The translations under genes were made by a program, and so were the position numbers. A DNA stretch of 64,000 nucleotides from DATKMG01 sp041476565 (GTDB lineage: Bacteria; Acidobacteriota; Terriglobia; Versatilivoradales; Versatilivoraceae): positions 1-64,000 of the forward strand of contig JBGOTQ010000002.1 of NCBI GenBank assembly GCA_041476565.1, written 5' to 3'. Shown here piece after piece: positions 34,420-43,724 of the stretch. The notes below the pieces were generated by a model. That model did no database searches. It was not told where the DNA came from and saw only the letters and a program-made list of their open reading frames with translations. How positions within the stretch are numbered: position 1 is the stretch's first letter; each line of letters begins with the position of its first letter.

Positions 34420-34429
34420 GAACCATCCG

Positions 34430-36235
34430 CTAATTCTTACCCTGGGCGTTGATCTTTTGATAACTGGCAGCCAGCTTCTGGTCAAAACGGGTAATCTCAG
34501 GCCCATTGCCTTCCACGAGCATTCTCCCTGCTTCCCATGCTTTCACTGCGTCTAACAATTGACCCTTTTCCTCCAAAACCCTTCCCAGCAGCCAGTATCC
34601 GTCAGGGGCTTGCGGGGATTTCCCCACAATCAGGCGCGCCGCCTCTTGGGCACGGGACAGCTGTTTTGTGTTCAAGTAAAAATTGGCAATACGATAAAAG
34701 GCACTGAGGTTTCCCGGGTTTATGTAAGTTGCCCTGTAGAACATGTAGAGGGCGCGAAGAAGATCGCCTTTTTCGGCATAGACTAGACCCAAGCCTTCAA
34801 CTTCGACATCGGAGTTGGGCGCTGCGTTACTGGCTGAACGGTAGTATTTTTCAGCCAAATCCAAGCGTCCCTTTTGGAGGTAATATCCACCCAGGCCCTT
34901 CAGCGCAAAGTTAAAGTCCGGCCTCAACTCACAGGCAATTTGATATTGTAAACCCGCGGCATTGAACTGTCCCCGGGAGGCAAGCCATTCGCCCAAGTTG
35001 CAGTGGGCTAGACTCGATGTGAAGTTCTTTCTGGTTACGTCGGTCCAGAGAGTATAACTGGTCTTCCATGTCTGGCTGTATTGGAAAGCTCTGACCCAGA
35101 GCGTCCCTCCCATCAAACAGAGCACCCCTATCCATGCGATTCTCAACACGCCGTAATGGGCGAGTCGCTTCACTGAACGAAGTACCAGATACGAGACGAG
35201 GCACCAGATCCCAATTTGTGGGATATAGAGATAACGGTTCGCCATCCTGACCGGGAGTGGGACAAGGTTGAGAACAGGTATGAGGAATATGACAAAGAAC
35301 CAGAGCGCGAACTGCAGTCGCCGGTTCAAATAACCCAGGCCAGCAATGGTCAACAACGCAAGCACCAGCGAGAGCCAGAGTCCAACGTCAGCCCAAACCG
35401 GCGGATCCCCTGATCGATAGATCGCGCTGAGCTTAAAGGGAAAGAACAACAATCCAAGATAATCCCAGAATAACCGGCCAAAACCCAGGAGGCTCAAAAT
35501 GGATCCACCGCCGTGATAGGAACGCAGGGAGTTGCCTGATCCGGCAGCGTAGACGGTTGTAAACGCCAGCACTTCGGCAGGAATAAGATAAGGTAACTTT
35601 TCATACAATTTCAATTCGCGCAGTTTCTCTCCCTTCATTCCGTAATCAAAAGCCAGGTAGATTGCCGGAGCCACAATAGTACCGGCCTTGGAGAGAATCG
35701 AAAGCAGGAAAAAGAGAATGCTGCACAAGTAAGAGGTTCGGGATTGCTCTTGCCTGTAGCGAATATAGAAGTAGAACGACAAAAGGAAGAATAGGGCTGA
35801 CAACAACGTTTTCCGCTCCGAAGCCCAGCTCACCGCTTCCACATTCACTGGATGGAAGGCAAAGAGGGCTACCGTCAAGAGGGCTGCATCAGATCGGATT
35901 TGAGCGGTTCGCAACACCAGCAGCAGTGTCAATACACAACCAAGATGGATCCCTACGTTCAACAGGTGAGAAGCGTTTGCATTCAGCTTGAAAAGATGGA
36001 AATCGATCAGGTAAGAAAAAAGCGTAACCGGGGCGTAATTGCTGAAATAAGGTTGTGTAAGAATTCGGTTCAGATTGCCCAGCGAAACAATGTGAATCAG
36101 TGGGTTTTCTGTGATGTAGGTAGGGTCGTCCCAGTTCGTATACTCTTTTGGCAACGACCCTAGGTAGAGGGCGATGGTGGCCAGCAGGATTGCAACCAGT
36201 ACCATCGAATGAGATCTAGAGGGGCTCTCCTTCAT
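34430..36235 (-). CDS. TMTC-like membrane protein with TPR domain
   Basis: A 601-residue protein. The first 400 residues contain about ten hydrophobic helices. The opening loop YTNWDDPTYITENPLIH and the motif FHPVNVEAVSWASERKTLLS are typical of TMTC/DUF1736-type GT-C proteins, which transfer sugars (mannose in eukaryotes) to proteins. The C-terminal 200 residues form tetratricopeptide repeats such as GRLDLAEKYYRSASNAAPNS. ATG 36235 is chosen. It lies ten bases before the O-antigen-ligase-type gene, so the two are co-expressed. Protein O-glycosylation is a reasonable inference but not shown. Confidence 0.75.
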   Translation of the reverse strand: MKESPSRSHSMVLVAILLATIALYLGSLPKEYTNWDDPTYITENPLIHIVSLGNLNRILTQPYFSNYAPVTLFSYLIDFHLFKLNANASHLLNVGIHLGCVLTLLLVLRTAQIRSDAALLTVALFAFHPVNVEAVSWASERKTLLSALFFLLSFYFYIRYRQEQSRTSYLCSILFFLLSILSKAGTIVAPAIYLAFDYGMKGEKLRELKLYEKLPYLIPAEVLAFTTVYAAGSGNSLRSYHGGGSILSLLGFGRLFWDYLGLLFFPFKLSAIYRSGDPPVWADVGLWLSLVLALLTIAGLGYLNRRLQFALWFFVIFLIPVLNLVPLPVRMANRYLYIPQIGIWCLVSYLVLRSVKRLAHYGVLRIAWIGVLCLMGGTLWVRAFQYSQTWKTSYTLWTDVTRKNFTSSLAHCNLGEWLASRGQFNAAGLQYQIACELRPDFNFALKGLGGYYLQKGRLDLAEKYYRSASNAAPNSDVEVEGLGLVYAEKGDLLRALYMFYRATYINPGNLSAFYRIANFYLNTKQLSRAQEAARLIVGKSPQAPDGYWLLGRVLEEKGQLLDAVKAWEAGRMLVEGNGPEITRFDQKLAASYQKINAQGKN

Positions 36236-36317
36236 GGGGTTATTAGCGATCCAGCGACCCACACTGACACTTGGATGAATTCCTCACCGTCGACCATGAT
36301 CAGGCAAAGGACGGATG

Positions 36318-37250
36318 TCAAGTCAATCGCCTGGCGAACACCCGCAAAACAGCGCCCTTGCCGAAGAAAGCCTCGACAATCGAGAATATAAAAGAGGGCA
36401 GAATCAAGACTGCCGCCAACCCCATGTGTAGCCCTTTAGTTATTATCGGTACCTGAATCTCCCTCTTTAAGATCTTGTAAAGGGTCTCTGGTGGAAAGTT
36501 AAGGCAATTCAGCAGACTCTGCAAGGCGCCGAAAGGAGCTTGTTCTAATGACATCGTCGAGACCTGCTGGACTGCAAACTGGCGAGAGTTAAGCAACTGT
36601 AAAATGCCGTTCCGGCTGTAGTGGACCAGATGTCGCGGAATATCCAGGTGGAACCATTTTTTTCCATACATCTGGGCTTGCAGACTCGAGAAATTAGGTA
36701 CCTCCAGAACCAGTGCTCCCTTCGGTTTGAGAACTCGATGAACCTCTTTCAAAAATTCATTCGGATTCTCAAGGTGCTCCAGGACATGCCAGAGCACAAC
36801 AAGATCGAAACTGCCAACTGCGAATCGGCAATCTTCCAAAGACTGCGTGAATACCTGCAACGCTGCAATCCGCCTTGCCCGAGCTGCAGCCAGGCTGGAT
36901 CTCTCAATACCATAGCATTCATGCCCCATTTTTGCGAGCTGGTACAGGAGAAGCCCCCGGCCACAGCCGATTTCAAGGACCCTCCCAGGAGCTTGCAGCA
37001 ATCGGTGAAGCTGGTGGGCCCGCACCCGGTTCATCCACTCGACGGCCATTTCCATTGGCTTGACGAACTTGACATTCTCAGGGCCGTAATAGTCGTGGCA
37101 GTAGTAATGTTCAAGTTCTTCAGCCGAGGGCCGAGGTGAGGTCCATGCAGTTCCACATCGCCGGCAGCAGGATAACCTGAACCCAGGAGAGGCAGAGGGC
37201 TTGTGATCGAATTCCTGGAATCCACATCCAGGACAGGCCTCTAAGTTCAT
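36318..37250 (-). CDS. Zinc-finger class I methyltransferase
   Basis: A 310-residue SAM-dependent methyltransferase with an N-terminal four-cysteine zinc ribbon (CPGCGF, then CRRCGTAW), as in sugar C-methyltransferase-like proteins. The SAM loop is VLEIGCGRGLLLYQLAK, followed by VLWHVLEHLENPNEFLKEVH and KPKGALVLEVPN. A PRHLVHYS motif and a C-terminal hydrophobic stretch (LAAVLILPSFIFSIVEAF) suggest membrane association. The start at 37250 sits just after the GT2 gene's stop, consistent with an operon. Substrate probably a lipid-linked sugar; inferred. Confidence 0.82.
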   Translation of the reverse strand: MNLEACPGCGFQEFDHKPSASPGFRLSCCRRCGTAWTSPRPSAEELEHYYCHDYYGPENVKFVKPMEMAVEWMNRVRAHQLHRLLQAPGRVLEIGCGRGLLLYQLAKMGHECYGIERSSLAAARARRIAALQVFTQSLEDCRFAVGSFDLVVLWHVLEHLENPNEFLKEVHRVLKPKGALVLEVPNFSSLQAQMYGKKWFHLDIPRHLVHYSRNGILQLLNSRQFAVQQVSTMSLEQAPFGALQSLLNCLNFPPETLYKILKREIQVPIITKGLHMGLAAVLILPSFIFSIVEAFFGKGAVLRVFARRLT

Positions 37251-37258
37251 TTCGGTTC

Positions 37259-38083
37259 CTAAACAAACTGCTTGAGGCGCACAATCCCCCATTTGAAAAG
37301 CAAATACTTGAGAATGGTCTTCAGGATGGATAGGCCATAAATGACTCCCGCTTTGAAGCTCACCGAGGACGAATCAAAAGAGTATCTGGTTGGAACGGGA
37401 ATTTCCTTGATTCGCACTTTCTTCAATACAAATTGCACCAGGATCTCGTTGTCAAAGACAAAGTTTTCGGAGTTAGCTTCGAAATTCACACACTCCAAAG
37501 CATGGCGGTTATAGGCTCGGTATCCGGTGTGAAACTCGGAAAGGTGAGTTCCGAGGGCGAAATTCTCCAACGCTGTAAGGAATTTATTAGCCACAAACTT
37601 ATAAAGAGGCATTCCGCCAGCCAAAGGATTACCGAGCATGCGGGAAGCCAAGACGACATCCGCTTCACCTCGCAGGATGGGTTGGACGATATCTTTGGCG
37701 ATAGTCGGGTCGTACTGGTAATCCGGGTGGAGCATAACAATGATGTCAGCTCCCTCTTCGAGAGCCTTGGTGTAACAGGTTTTCTGGTTTCCACCGTAGC
37801 CACGGTTCTTCCGGTGCCGGATGGCCTGAATTTTCAGCTTGGAGGCAATTTCCAGAGTGTTATCCGAACTTGCATCGTCAACCAAAATGATTTGATCGTA
37901 ACTTCCATCCGGCAGTGCGTAGTAAGTTTTTTCCAAGGTGAGCGCCGCATTATAAGCCGGCATTACTATCACGATCTTCGGCGTCTTCTGCACTGGAAGC
38001 GCCAATGACGGCCCGTTAGGTTCAGGCTCGCCACCGGAAGAAGACGAGGTTTGTTTGGAAATTAAACTGACCATGGCTGACAT
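37259..38083 (-). CDS. Family 2 glycosyltransferase (polyprenyl-phosphate mannosyltransferase type)
   Basis: A 274-residue GT2 enzyme of the DPM1 type, which moves a sugar from a nucleotide donor to polyprenyl phosphate. Motifs are KIVIVMPAYNAALTLEKTY, LVDDASSDNTLEIA, the acidic metal site HPDYQYDP, and VLASRMLGN. GTHLSEFHTGYRAYNRH contains the acceptor-site pattern. The C-terminal helix is short. ATG 38083 is preferred; a TTG at 38098 would overlap the GT4 gene by four bases. Products of such enzymes feed the GT39/TMTC-like membrane transferases present in this window. Confidence 0.88.
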   Translation of the reverse strand: MSAMVSLISKQTSSSSGGEPEPNGPSLALPVQKTPKIVIVMPAYNAALTLEKTYYALPDGSYDQIILVDDASSDNTLEIASKLKIQAIRHRKNRGYGGNQKTCYTKALEEGADIIVMLHPDYQYDPTIAKDIVQPILRGEADVVLASRMLGNPLAGGMPLYKFVANKFLTALENFALGTHLSEFHTGYRAYNRHALECVNFEANSENFVFDNEILVQFVLKKVRIKEIPVPTRYSFDSSSVSFKAGVIYGLSILKTILKYLLFKWGIVRLKQFV

Positions 38084-38094
38084 CCAGGTGAAAT

Positions 38095-39282
38095 TCAAGC
38101 CGAAGATTGCTTAGGATTCAATACGGGCCCAGCCCGCTCGGCTAATTTCGAGTAAAGGGAGGCGTGCTTTCGCAGCATGTTGGCCACGGAGAATTCCTCC
38201 AGCGAGGCTCCGCTCCCTTGCCCAAGCCGTAGCCTAAGAGACTCATTACTTAGCAACTCCACAATTCTTTCGGCCATGGCTTCCAAATCTCCTGGAGCCA
38301 CGAGAAATCCACTCTCACCATTCTGGATGACTTCCGAGACCCCGTCAATATCATACGCGACCACAGGCAGGCCAGCCAACCTGGCTTCCACCAGAACCCT
38401 TGGCAACCCCTCCCAGAGCGACGTGAGAATGAAGACTTCGAAAACTCGCAGCAGTTCAGGGATATCTTTCCTCCATCCCATCAGCGTGACCACCGACTCG
38501 AGATGCAAATCTTGAATCAGAGCTTCCAACTCGGGTCGGAGCTCCCCGTCTCCAACGACCAGGAATTTTAGGTTGGGCACACGGGCACTCACCATACCAG
38601 CCACCCTGAGAAGGTGATCGAGGGCTTTAGGAGGCTTAAACCCCGCCACCGTTCCGACTATTCTAACTGATGCGTCGCATTCCGATTCCCTTTTCTTGGC
38701 TGCTTCGTCTCTGCCGACCTCTAGAAAGGCATGTAGGTCAATGCCAGAACGAATCAACTCACAATCCTGCTTGTGGAGGATTCCGTAAGCCTCTCCTCTT
38801 TTCCAATTGTTTTTCGAAACAGCGATAAAGTGCTGGGTAATAATTGCTGTCAATTGTTCGGCCCAGATTAAGGGAAGTCTTTTCCAAAACGGATGTGCAT
38901 CGCTGAATCCAAAGCCGTGATATGTGTGGATGATGGTAGGAACGCCACCAGCCCAAGCAGCCCATCGGCCCACGATCCCCGCCTTTGGGGTATGGGTATG
39001 AACGATGTCAGGCTTTTCGTTTTGGAGGATGTTTCGGATCTTCAAAATCGCTCTGAGATCTGTCCAGGCGCCTGATATGCCGACTCGCCTGGTGAGTTCA
39101 GGTACCACGTATTTCCTGACGTGAGTGATCGCAGCCAGCTCTTCAAATAATAGGCCTCCCTCGCCTGTTATGAGAATCTGCTCAAAAAGGTCCGGACTGA
39201 GCCCCCTGGAGAGGAACAGTACCGCCTGTTGGGCCCCGCCCAAGTCCATGCGTGTAATGATTCGAGCAATTTTAACTTTCAT
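38095..39282 (-). CDS. Family 4 glycosyltransferase
   Basis: A 395-residue GT-B fold retaining glycosyltransferase. The N-terminal half has IITRMDLGGAQQAVLFLSRG and DIVHTHTPKAGIVGRWAAW. The C-terminal half has the donor site LTSLWEGLPRVLVEARLAG and PVVAYDIDGVSEVIQNGESG, with an EG-E arrangement typical of GT4. Sequence type resembles transferases of exopolysaccharide loci. It precedes the GT2 gene on the same strand. A 194-base inverted-repeat element separates it from the upstream MraY/WecA-type gene. Confidence 0.88.
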   Translation of the reverse strand: MKVKIARIITRMDLGGAQQAVLFLSRGLSPDLFEQILITGEGGLLFEELAAITHVRKYVVPELTRRVGISGAWTDLRAILKIRNILQNEKPDIVHTHTPKAGIVGRWAAWAGGVPTIIHTYHGFGFSDAHPFWKRLPLIWAEQLTAIITQHFIAVSKNNWKRGEAYGILHKQDCELIRSGIDLHAFLEVGRDEAAKKRESECDASVRIVGTVAGFKPPKALDHLLRVAGMVSARVPNLKFLVVGDGELRPELEALIQDLHLESVVTLMGWRKDIPELLRVFEVFILTSLWEGLPRVLVEARLAGLPVVAYDIDGVSEVIQNGESGFLVAPGDLEAMAERIVELLSNESLRLRLGQGSGASLEEFSVANMLRKHASLYSKLAERAGPVLNPKQSSA

Positions 39283-39293
39283 AGATCAGCTAT

Positions 39294-39487
39294 GGCCACG
39301 GAACCACACTGAAACACACGGCGAACCTTGCAATCATGCCTTATCAGAAGCAGCGGTGTAGCCGTCCAAAGATATATGCGTGTCAGACCGAAAGCCTGGA
39401 TTGTTTTTGGCCTCAGCCATAGTCTGAGTTAGAGGTAAAGCAGTACTCAAGGGCTTGCTTCCGTGTACTTCTGTGTGTTTCCGTGGC
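39294..39487. repeat. Inverted repeat pair filling a gene gap
   Basis: GGCCACGGAACCACACTGAA (from 39294) is matched in inverted orientation by a segment ending TGTGTTTCCGTGGCC at 39487. The arms pair over 28 bases with 24 matches. They enclose about 140 bases without a gene and fill almost the whole gap between the GT4 and WecA/MraY-type genes. This looks like a small non-coding mobile element. Confidence 0.55.
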
Positions 39488-39491
39488 CAGT

Positions 39492-40517
39492 TCACAGGGT
39501 CATGTCGATCTTCTTGAGGTAATACCCAATTGAAAGACCAACCAGCAAGACTAAGGAAGCTATAATCATGACACCCTTGGTGTTTACCTTGGTGACTATT
39601 AAGGCAATACCTCCGAGCACAGCAGCCGCGACGTAACTCGCGATAACCGTTTGTTCTACCGTAAGGCGCCATTTCCTAAGCCTTAGAGCAAAGTGATCGG
39701 GACTGCCCTGCATGACCGGGATCCCACGCCGGTACCGGATGTACATGACCAGGAGCATGTCGAAGATGGGTACTCCAAGAATCAGGAGTGGTGCTATCAC
39801 TCCCAAAAGGCTGACCCTTGTATAGGCACCGTTCATGGACAATGCTGCAAGCATCAGACCGATGAACAAGCTTCCAGTGTCGCCAAGATAAATCTTTGCC
39901 GGCGCAAAGTTATATCGCAAAAACCCCAGAAGACTGCCGGCCAATGCGATAGAAAGAGGGACAATGAGTTCCCGTCCGCTGCGGTAGTTGACAACAACCA
40001 GAATCCCTGCGGCTACTGCCCCTACTCCCGGGGCCAGGCCGTCCATAATGTCGATCAGGTTAAAAGCATTGGTAATCGCTACAACCCAAAGCAAGGTTAG
40101 TGGAATGGCCACCCACAACGGAAGCAACGAGAGCTTAATATAGATTGAGGCTTTGACCAATACAGCAGCAGCAATAAACTCTCCCAGAAGTTTCTCTCTG
40201 GGAGTAAGCACACCAAAATCATCAATCAGGCCCAGGATGACAATGATCGCGCCCGCCAGGAGGATACCCAGGACTTCGCGGCTGTATTGGTATATGAGGC
40301 CAGTGGTCAGGAGGAACGAAAGGTACACGGCTAATCCACCGAGATAAGGAATCGGCTCCGCTTGCTGCTTCAATGGGCCCGAGGGTTTGTCAACGATGCC
40401 GAACTTGAGGGCTGCTTGGCGAAAAAGAGGGGTTAGATACAGCGACAAAAGAAAGGCAAGCAGGAACGTCGTTAAATAAAGTAATACCTCGAGTTTTTCA
40501 ATCCAATCGTGGGTCAC
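39492..40517 (-). CDS. Polyprenyl-phosphate glycosyl-1-phosphate transferase (WecA/MraY family)
   Basis: A 341-residue membrane enzyme with about eleven helices that starts lipid-linked glycan synthesis by moving a HexNAc-1-phosphate from UDP-sugar to undecaprenyl phosphate. Key motifs are KPSGPLKQQAEPIPYLGGLA, LGLIDDFGVLTPREK (aspartate pair), NAFNLIDIMDGLAPG (catalytic Asp), YLGDTGSLFIG and SPDHFALRLRK with the catalytic-site histidine. That pattern fits WecA/TagO more than MraY. The start is GTG 40517. It is the probable initiating enzyme of this locus. Confidence 0.9.
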   Translation of the reverse strand: MTHDWIEKLEVLLYLTTFLLAFLLSLYLTPLFRQAALKFGIVDKPSGPLKQQAEPIPYLGGLAVYLSFLLTTGLIYQYSREVLGILLAGAIIVILGLIDDFGVLTPREKLLGEFIAAAVLVKASIYIKLSLLPLWVAIPLTLLWVVAITNAFNLIDIMDGLAPGVGAVAAGILVVVNYRSGRELIVPLSIALAGSLLGFLRYNFAPAKIYLGDTGSLFIGLMLAALSMNGAYTRVSLLGVIAPLLILGVPIFDMLLVMYIRYRRGIPVMQGSPDHFALRLRKWRLTVEQTVIASYVAAAVLGGIALIVTKVNTKGVMIIASLVLLVGLSIGYYLKKIDMTL

Positions 40518-40604
40518 GATTTAGAACCGTAGGAACTATCCAATCAACCGGCCTCAGATTTGAGCTGGTGAGTCCCAATAACCGGATCTCCTCCTTGTTT
40601 CGAT

Positions 40605-42557
40605 CTATCGGACAAAATAAGACAAATAGGATGAAAATCCCCAGCACCCAAGCAACCCATAGACAAGGGCACGCATGATCCTGCCACGCAGCAAGAGGTC
40701 AAAGCCCGCAGCTCCCAAGATCGCATAGCACACCAGGAGACCTAGGGTATAGCTGGCCTTGACTGTACTGTAGATTGGAACGGTCACAAAGATGTAGAGC
40801 ATAGCCACAACAAAAATCAAGGTACAAAGGGTCGCCAACAAAAGAGGCAACCTTTCTTCTCGGCTCCTCCCAGTTGCAATTGAGACAACTCCAAGCAAAA
40901 TTCCAATCATTGGTACAAGGGAGAGCAGTATCCCAGACAGCATAAAGTCATAATCCCAGGGCGGCCGGGATTCGTATCGGACAATCGAGCTCAAGTAACC
41001 ATCGGCCCAAAAGGTTGAATACAAACCGTCCCAAAATCCCACACAAGCAGAGTAGATTGGCTGTCGAAGGGAGTCCCCGAATCTGGTCAACTGTCCTATG
41101 GTTCGATATCCTGGATCCTGCCACCAAACTATTGTCCGACTCTGATCCCATCCTCCAATAAACACCCGACCCAGCTTAATGTAGTTACGGAAATAGTACC
41201 ATCCGGATAGAATGGAAATTGTGAGAAGGTAAATGGCGATCGCCTTGGTTTTGGAAAAAGGAGCCAGGCTAGAGCTCTTCATACAAAGGATAAAGAAAAG
41301 CAAAATCGGGAACACCAAAAGGATGGCTGACACCTTGGTGAGCAATGCCAGTCCTAGGAAGAAGCCCGTAACAAAGGCAACTTTCCTGACATGTTCCCAC
41401 CCTCCTCTCTTCAGCATGGCAAAGGATGCCACTAACGCAGCACTGGAGAACAGCCCCGCAGTTGGCTCGTTCCCAATCCCCTGGCTAATATAAAGGTTCA
41501 TGGGGACAAGGCCACCCACGAGCATCCCCAAACACTGCAAGTCATTTCTATTCGGGAATACACTTCGAACAGCCATGTAACACAGTTGAATCTGGATTCC
41601 GCCGCATAACAAAGGGATGATACGGAGGAGCTTAATAACCGTTCCAATGTCATAGAATGTAGAAAACCAGGAGTAAAGTGGAGCAGACAAATAATAGTAG
41701 AGTGGGGACTGGAACATTTGCCAGCCTTCTGTCGCCAAAGGCGCCTGTCGCTGCCTTACCACGTAGAGGATGTATTCAATGTGCCCCCTTGTGTCGAAGC
41801 CGATGGTCTCAGGAATCTTGAGAATGTTGTTGCATGCCAATACCATCCAGGCGAGAAGGAGGATCCAACGCAACCAGCTGGCATTGATACGTGCCACGAT
41901 ATTCCGTGAGCTGTGGTTCTTTCTGTGAAGGAGAATCGTTAAGCAAAATACCCCCAGGAAGACAGCTGAATAAATGGTCAACCGCGAAAGCAGGGCGGCT
42001 GAAGGGCTCGGAAAACGACGTGAGATGTCCGGATATTGCACTTGGTCAGCAGGAATTGCATTCACCCATTCGATCTCGTCTAAGCTGGCTTCCCAGTTTG
42101 GTCCTGTTCCGACATCTAGCCCATGGACATAGGCAAGGACTGCGACCGGCGCATTATAGTTCGTCGCGTGAATTCGCACCTCATGCTGTCCTTGAGTTAT
42201 GAAGGCAGTGATGTCGATAATGACGGGATCCTTCCAGGACGTGGGTTGCAGGTCAGGGTGTAGCTCTTGGCCGTCGAGATAAACTTCTGATTTCCTGAAT
42301 GTCCAAATGCGAAGGACAGCCTCGTGCAGGGGCCGATCGATAGTGAATTTTCTCCTGAAAATCACACTCTGGAAGCTAGGTGGACGCCTATACAGGCTCA
42401 TGGGTTTCGGTATCCTGATCCAGGTTCCTCGACTGCGGGGTAGAAGCATGGCGAGATCGGGGTTTGCGAGCCATCGGGACATCGGATGCCAAAGGAGTAT
42501 TGCTCCTAAGAAGCAACCCCCAACCAGAATAGACCAATGGTGAGAATGCCGGTTCAC
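40605..42557 (-). CDS. GT39-like membrane protein with N-terminal beta-sandwich domain
   Basis: A 650-residue protein. After a first helix comes a soluble domain at roughly 60-180 (FRRKFTIDRPLHEAVLRIWT, VYLDGQELH, HEVRIHATNYN), patterned like galactose-binding beta-sandwich domains. About ten helices follow, with FDTRGHIEYILYVVRQRQAP and QMFQSPLYYYLSAPLY. These acidic and aromatic loop motifs suit a GT39-type glycosyltransferase. The start is GTG 42557. Fusion with a carbohydrate-binding-like domain suggests contact with a glycan acceptor; this is inferred. Confidence 0.72.
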   Translation of the reverse strand: MNRHSHHWSILVGGCFLGAILLWHPMSRWLANPDLAMLLPRSRGTWIRIPKPMSLYRRPPSFQSVIFRRKFTIDRPLHEAVLRIWTFRKSEVYLDGQELHPDLQPTSWKDPVIIDITAFITQGQHEVRIHATNYNAPVAVLAYVHGLDVGTGPNWEASLDEIEWVNAIPADQVQYPDISRRFPSPSAALLSRLTIYSAVFLGVFCLTILLHRKNHSSRNIVARINASWLRWILLLAWMVLACNNILKIPETIGFDTRGHIEYILYVVRQRQAPLATEGWQMFQSPLYYYLSAPLYSWFSTFYDIGTVIKLLRIIPLLCGGIQIQLCYMAVRSVFPNRNDLQCLGMLVGGLVPMNLYISQGIGNEPTAGLFSSAALVASFAMLKRGGWEHVRKVAFVTGFFLGLALLTKVSAILLVFPILLFFILCMKSSSLAPFSKTKAIAIYLLTISILSGWYYFRNYIKLGRVFIGGWDQSRTIVWWQDPGYRTIGQLTRFGDSLRQPIYSACVGFWDGLYSTFWADGYLSSIVRYESRPPWDYDFMLSGILLSLVPMIGILLGVVSIATGRSREERLPLLLATLCTLIFVVAMLYIFVTVPIYSTVKASYTLGLLVCYAILGAAGFDLLLRGRIMRALVYGLLGCWGFSSYLSYFVR

Positions 42558-42631
42558 TTAGCTACCATTTCTGCTCAAAACAAAACAGCCCGAAGGAAGT
42601 GCATTTTGGTCCAAGTATCTCCAGCCAAGTC

Positions 42632-43711
42632 CTAATTGCTTACAGTCCTTGTGAATGCTGCATCGAGCAAAAAGGACAGCAACTTAGGGGCGGTGACTTG
42701 TAGACAGTACCTGGTCTCCACCTTCTTGCGGCCTGCTCTCCCCATGGCCAGGCGCAATTCTGAGTTCAAACCCAACTGAGCCAGGCATTCTACCCATTGA
42801 CTTGTTGACGAAGCGAAAAATCCATTGATGCCATGCTCTACAATTTGTCGATTCGCTCCGACCGGCGACGCAACCACCGGGAGCCCGCAGGCCATATACT
42901 GAATCAATTTGTATCCGCACTTGCCCTGCGCCCAGAGGTCGTCGGGTAAGGGCATAATTCCGACGTCAAAACGTTGGATACTGGATACCTCGGTATCCTC
43001 AGACCAGTCCCAATGTTCGATAGGAATCCGACGGAGTGCCGCTCGCCCTGCTCCCACCACAACCAGACGGAATCCTCCAGGGATGCTAAGTTCCTCAAGG
43101 GCCTGTTGGATGAGCAGTAAATATGGACTCGTGACAGGAGTTCCTATCCAGCCGATCGTGAAGTCTTTCCCATGCTGCTGCACGTCTTTCGGGAATTTCT
43201 GTAAATCGATCACGCTGGGCAGTATCTCCACCCGCTGGGCACGAGAGCTCTCTGCCTTCTCGGCTAGATAGTTGTTGCCTACCACAACTAAGCTTGCATT
43301 GCGCATCACAACATCGATTTTGTGCCTCAATACCAAACGTGAAACCGGATTCCTGCTCAAGTCGTATCGATGAAAAACCGCATCATCATAATCGACGACA
43401 TATGGGATTCTCAGCCAGTTCAAAGTTCGTTCCGCCCAGGCAGGAAACCAAGGCCATAGCTCCTTTTCAATCCAAAGCAGGTCGAACTGGCCGCTTTTGA
43501 GAATTACGACGACTCTTTTCAGATAGGCCTTCCCAATCGAGGGCCAGTTTCTGCCCCTGCCAGAATATAGGTCTCGGACGTAGTCGTCTCCCATTAGTGG
43601 CGCAACCGTGACTTCCACTCCGTGCGTTTTCAAATACGAAAGGTACTGATAAGAGCGGACACGACTGCTGGCCCCTAGTGGGCCATACCGACTTAACAAT
43701 AAGCAGTTCAT
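42632..43711 (-). CDS. Family 4-like glycosyltransferase
   Basis: A 359-residue GT-B fold protein. The N-terminus MNCLLLSRYGPLGASSRVRS is typical of one GT4 group. The C-terminal donor site includes TIGWIGTPVTSPYLLLI, VGIMPLPDDLWAQGKCGYKL and YMACGLPVVASPVGANRQI. The acidic residue of the EX7E motif is replaced by the GKCGYK-type sequence, as in that group. ATG 43711 is clear. It stands between a GT39-like gene and a methyltransferase. The sugar is unknown. Confidence 0.85.
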   Translation of the reverse strand: MNCLLLSRYGPLGASSRVRSYQYLSYLKTHGVEVTVAPLMGDDYVRDLYSGRGRNWPSIGKAYLKRVVVILKSGQFDLLWIEKELWPWFPAWAERTLNWLRIPYVVDYDDAVFHRYDLSRNPVSRLVLRHKIDVVMRNASLVVVGNNYLAEKAESSRAQRVEILPSVIDLQKFPKDVQQHGKDFTIGWIGTPVTSPYLLLIQQALEELSIPGGFRLVVVGAGRAALRRIPIEHWDWSEDTEVSSIQRFDVGIMPLPDDLWAQGKCGYKLIQYMACGLPVVASPVGANRQIVEHGINGFFASSTSQWVECLAQLGLNSELRLAMGRAGRKKVETRYCLQVTAPKLLSFLLDAAFTRTVSN

Positions 43712-43724
43712 TTCATAGTCAGTT

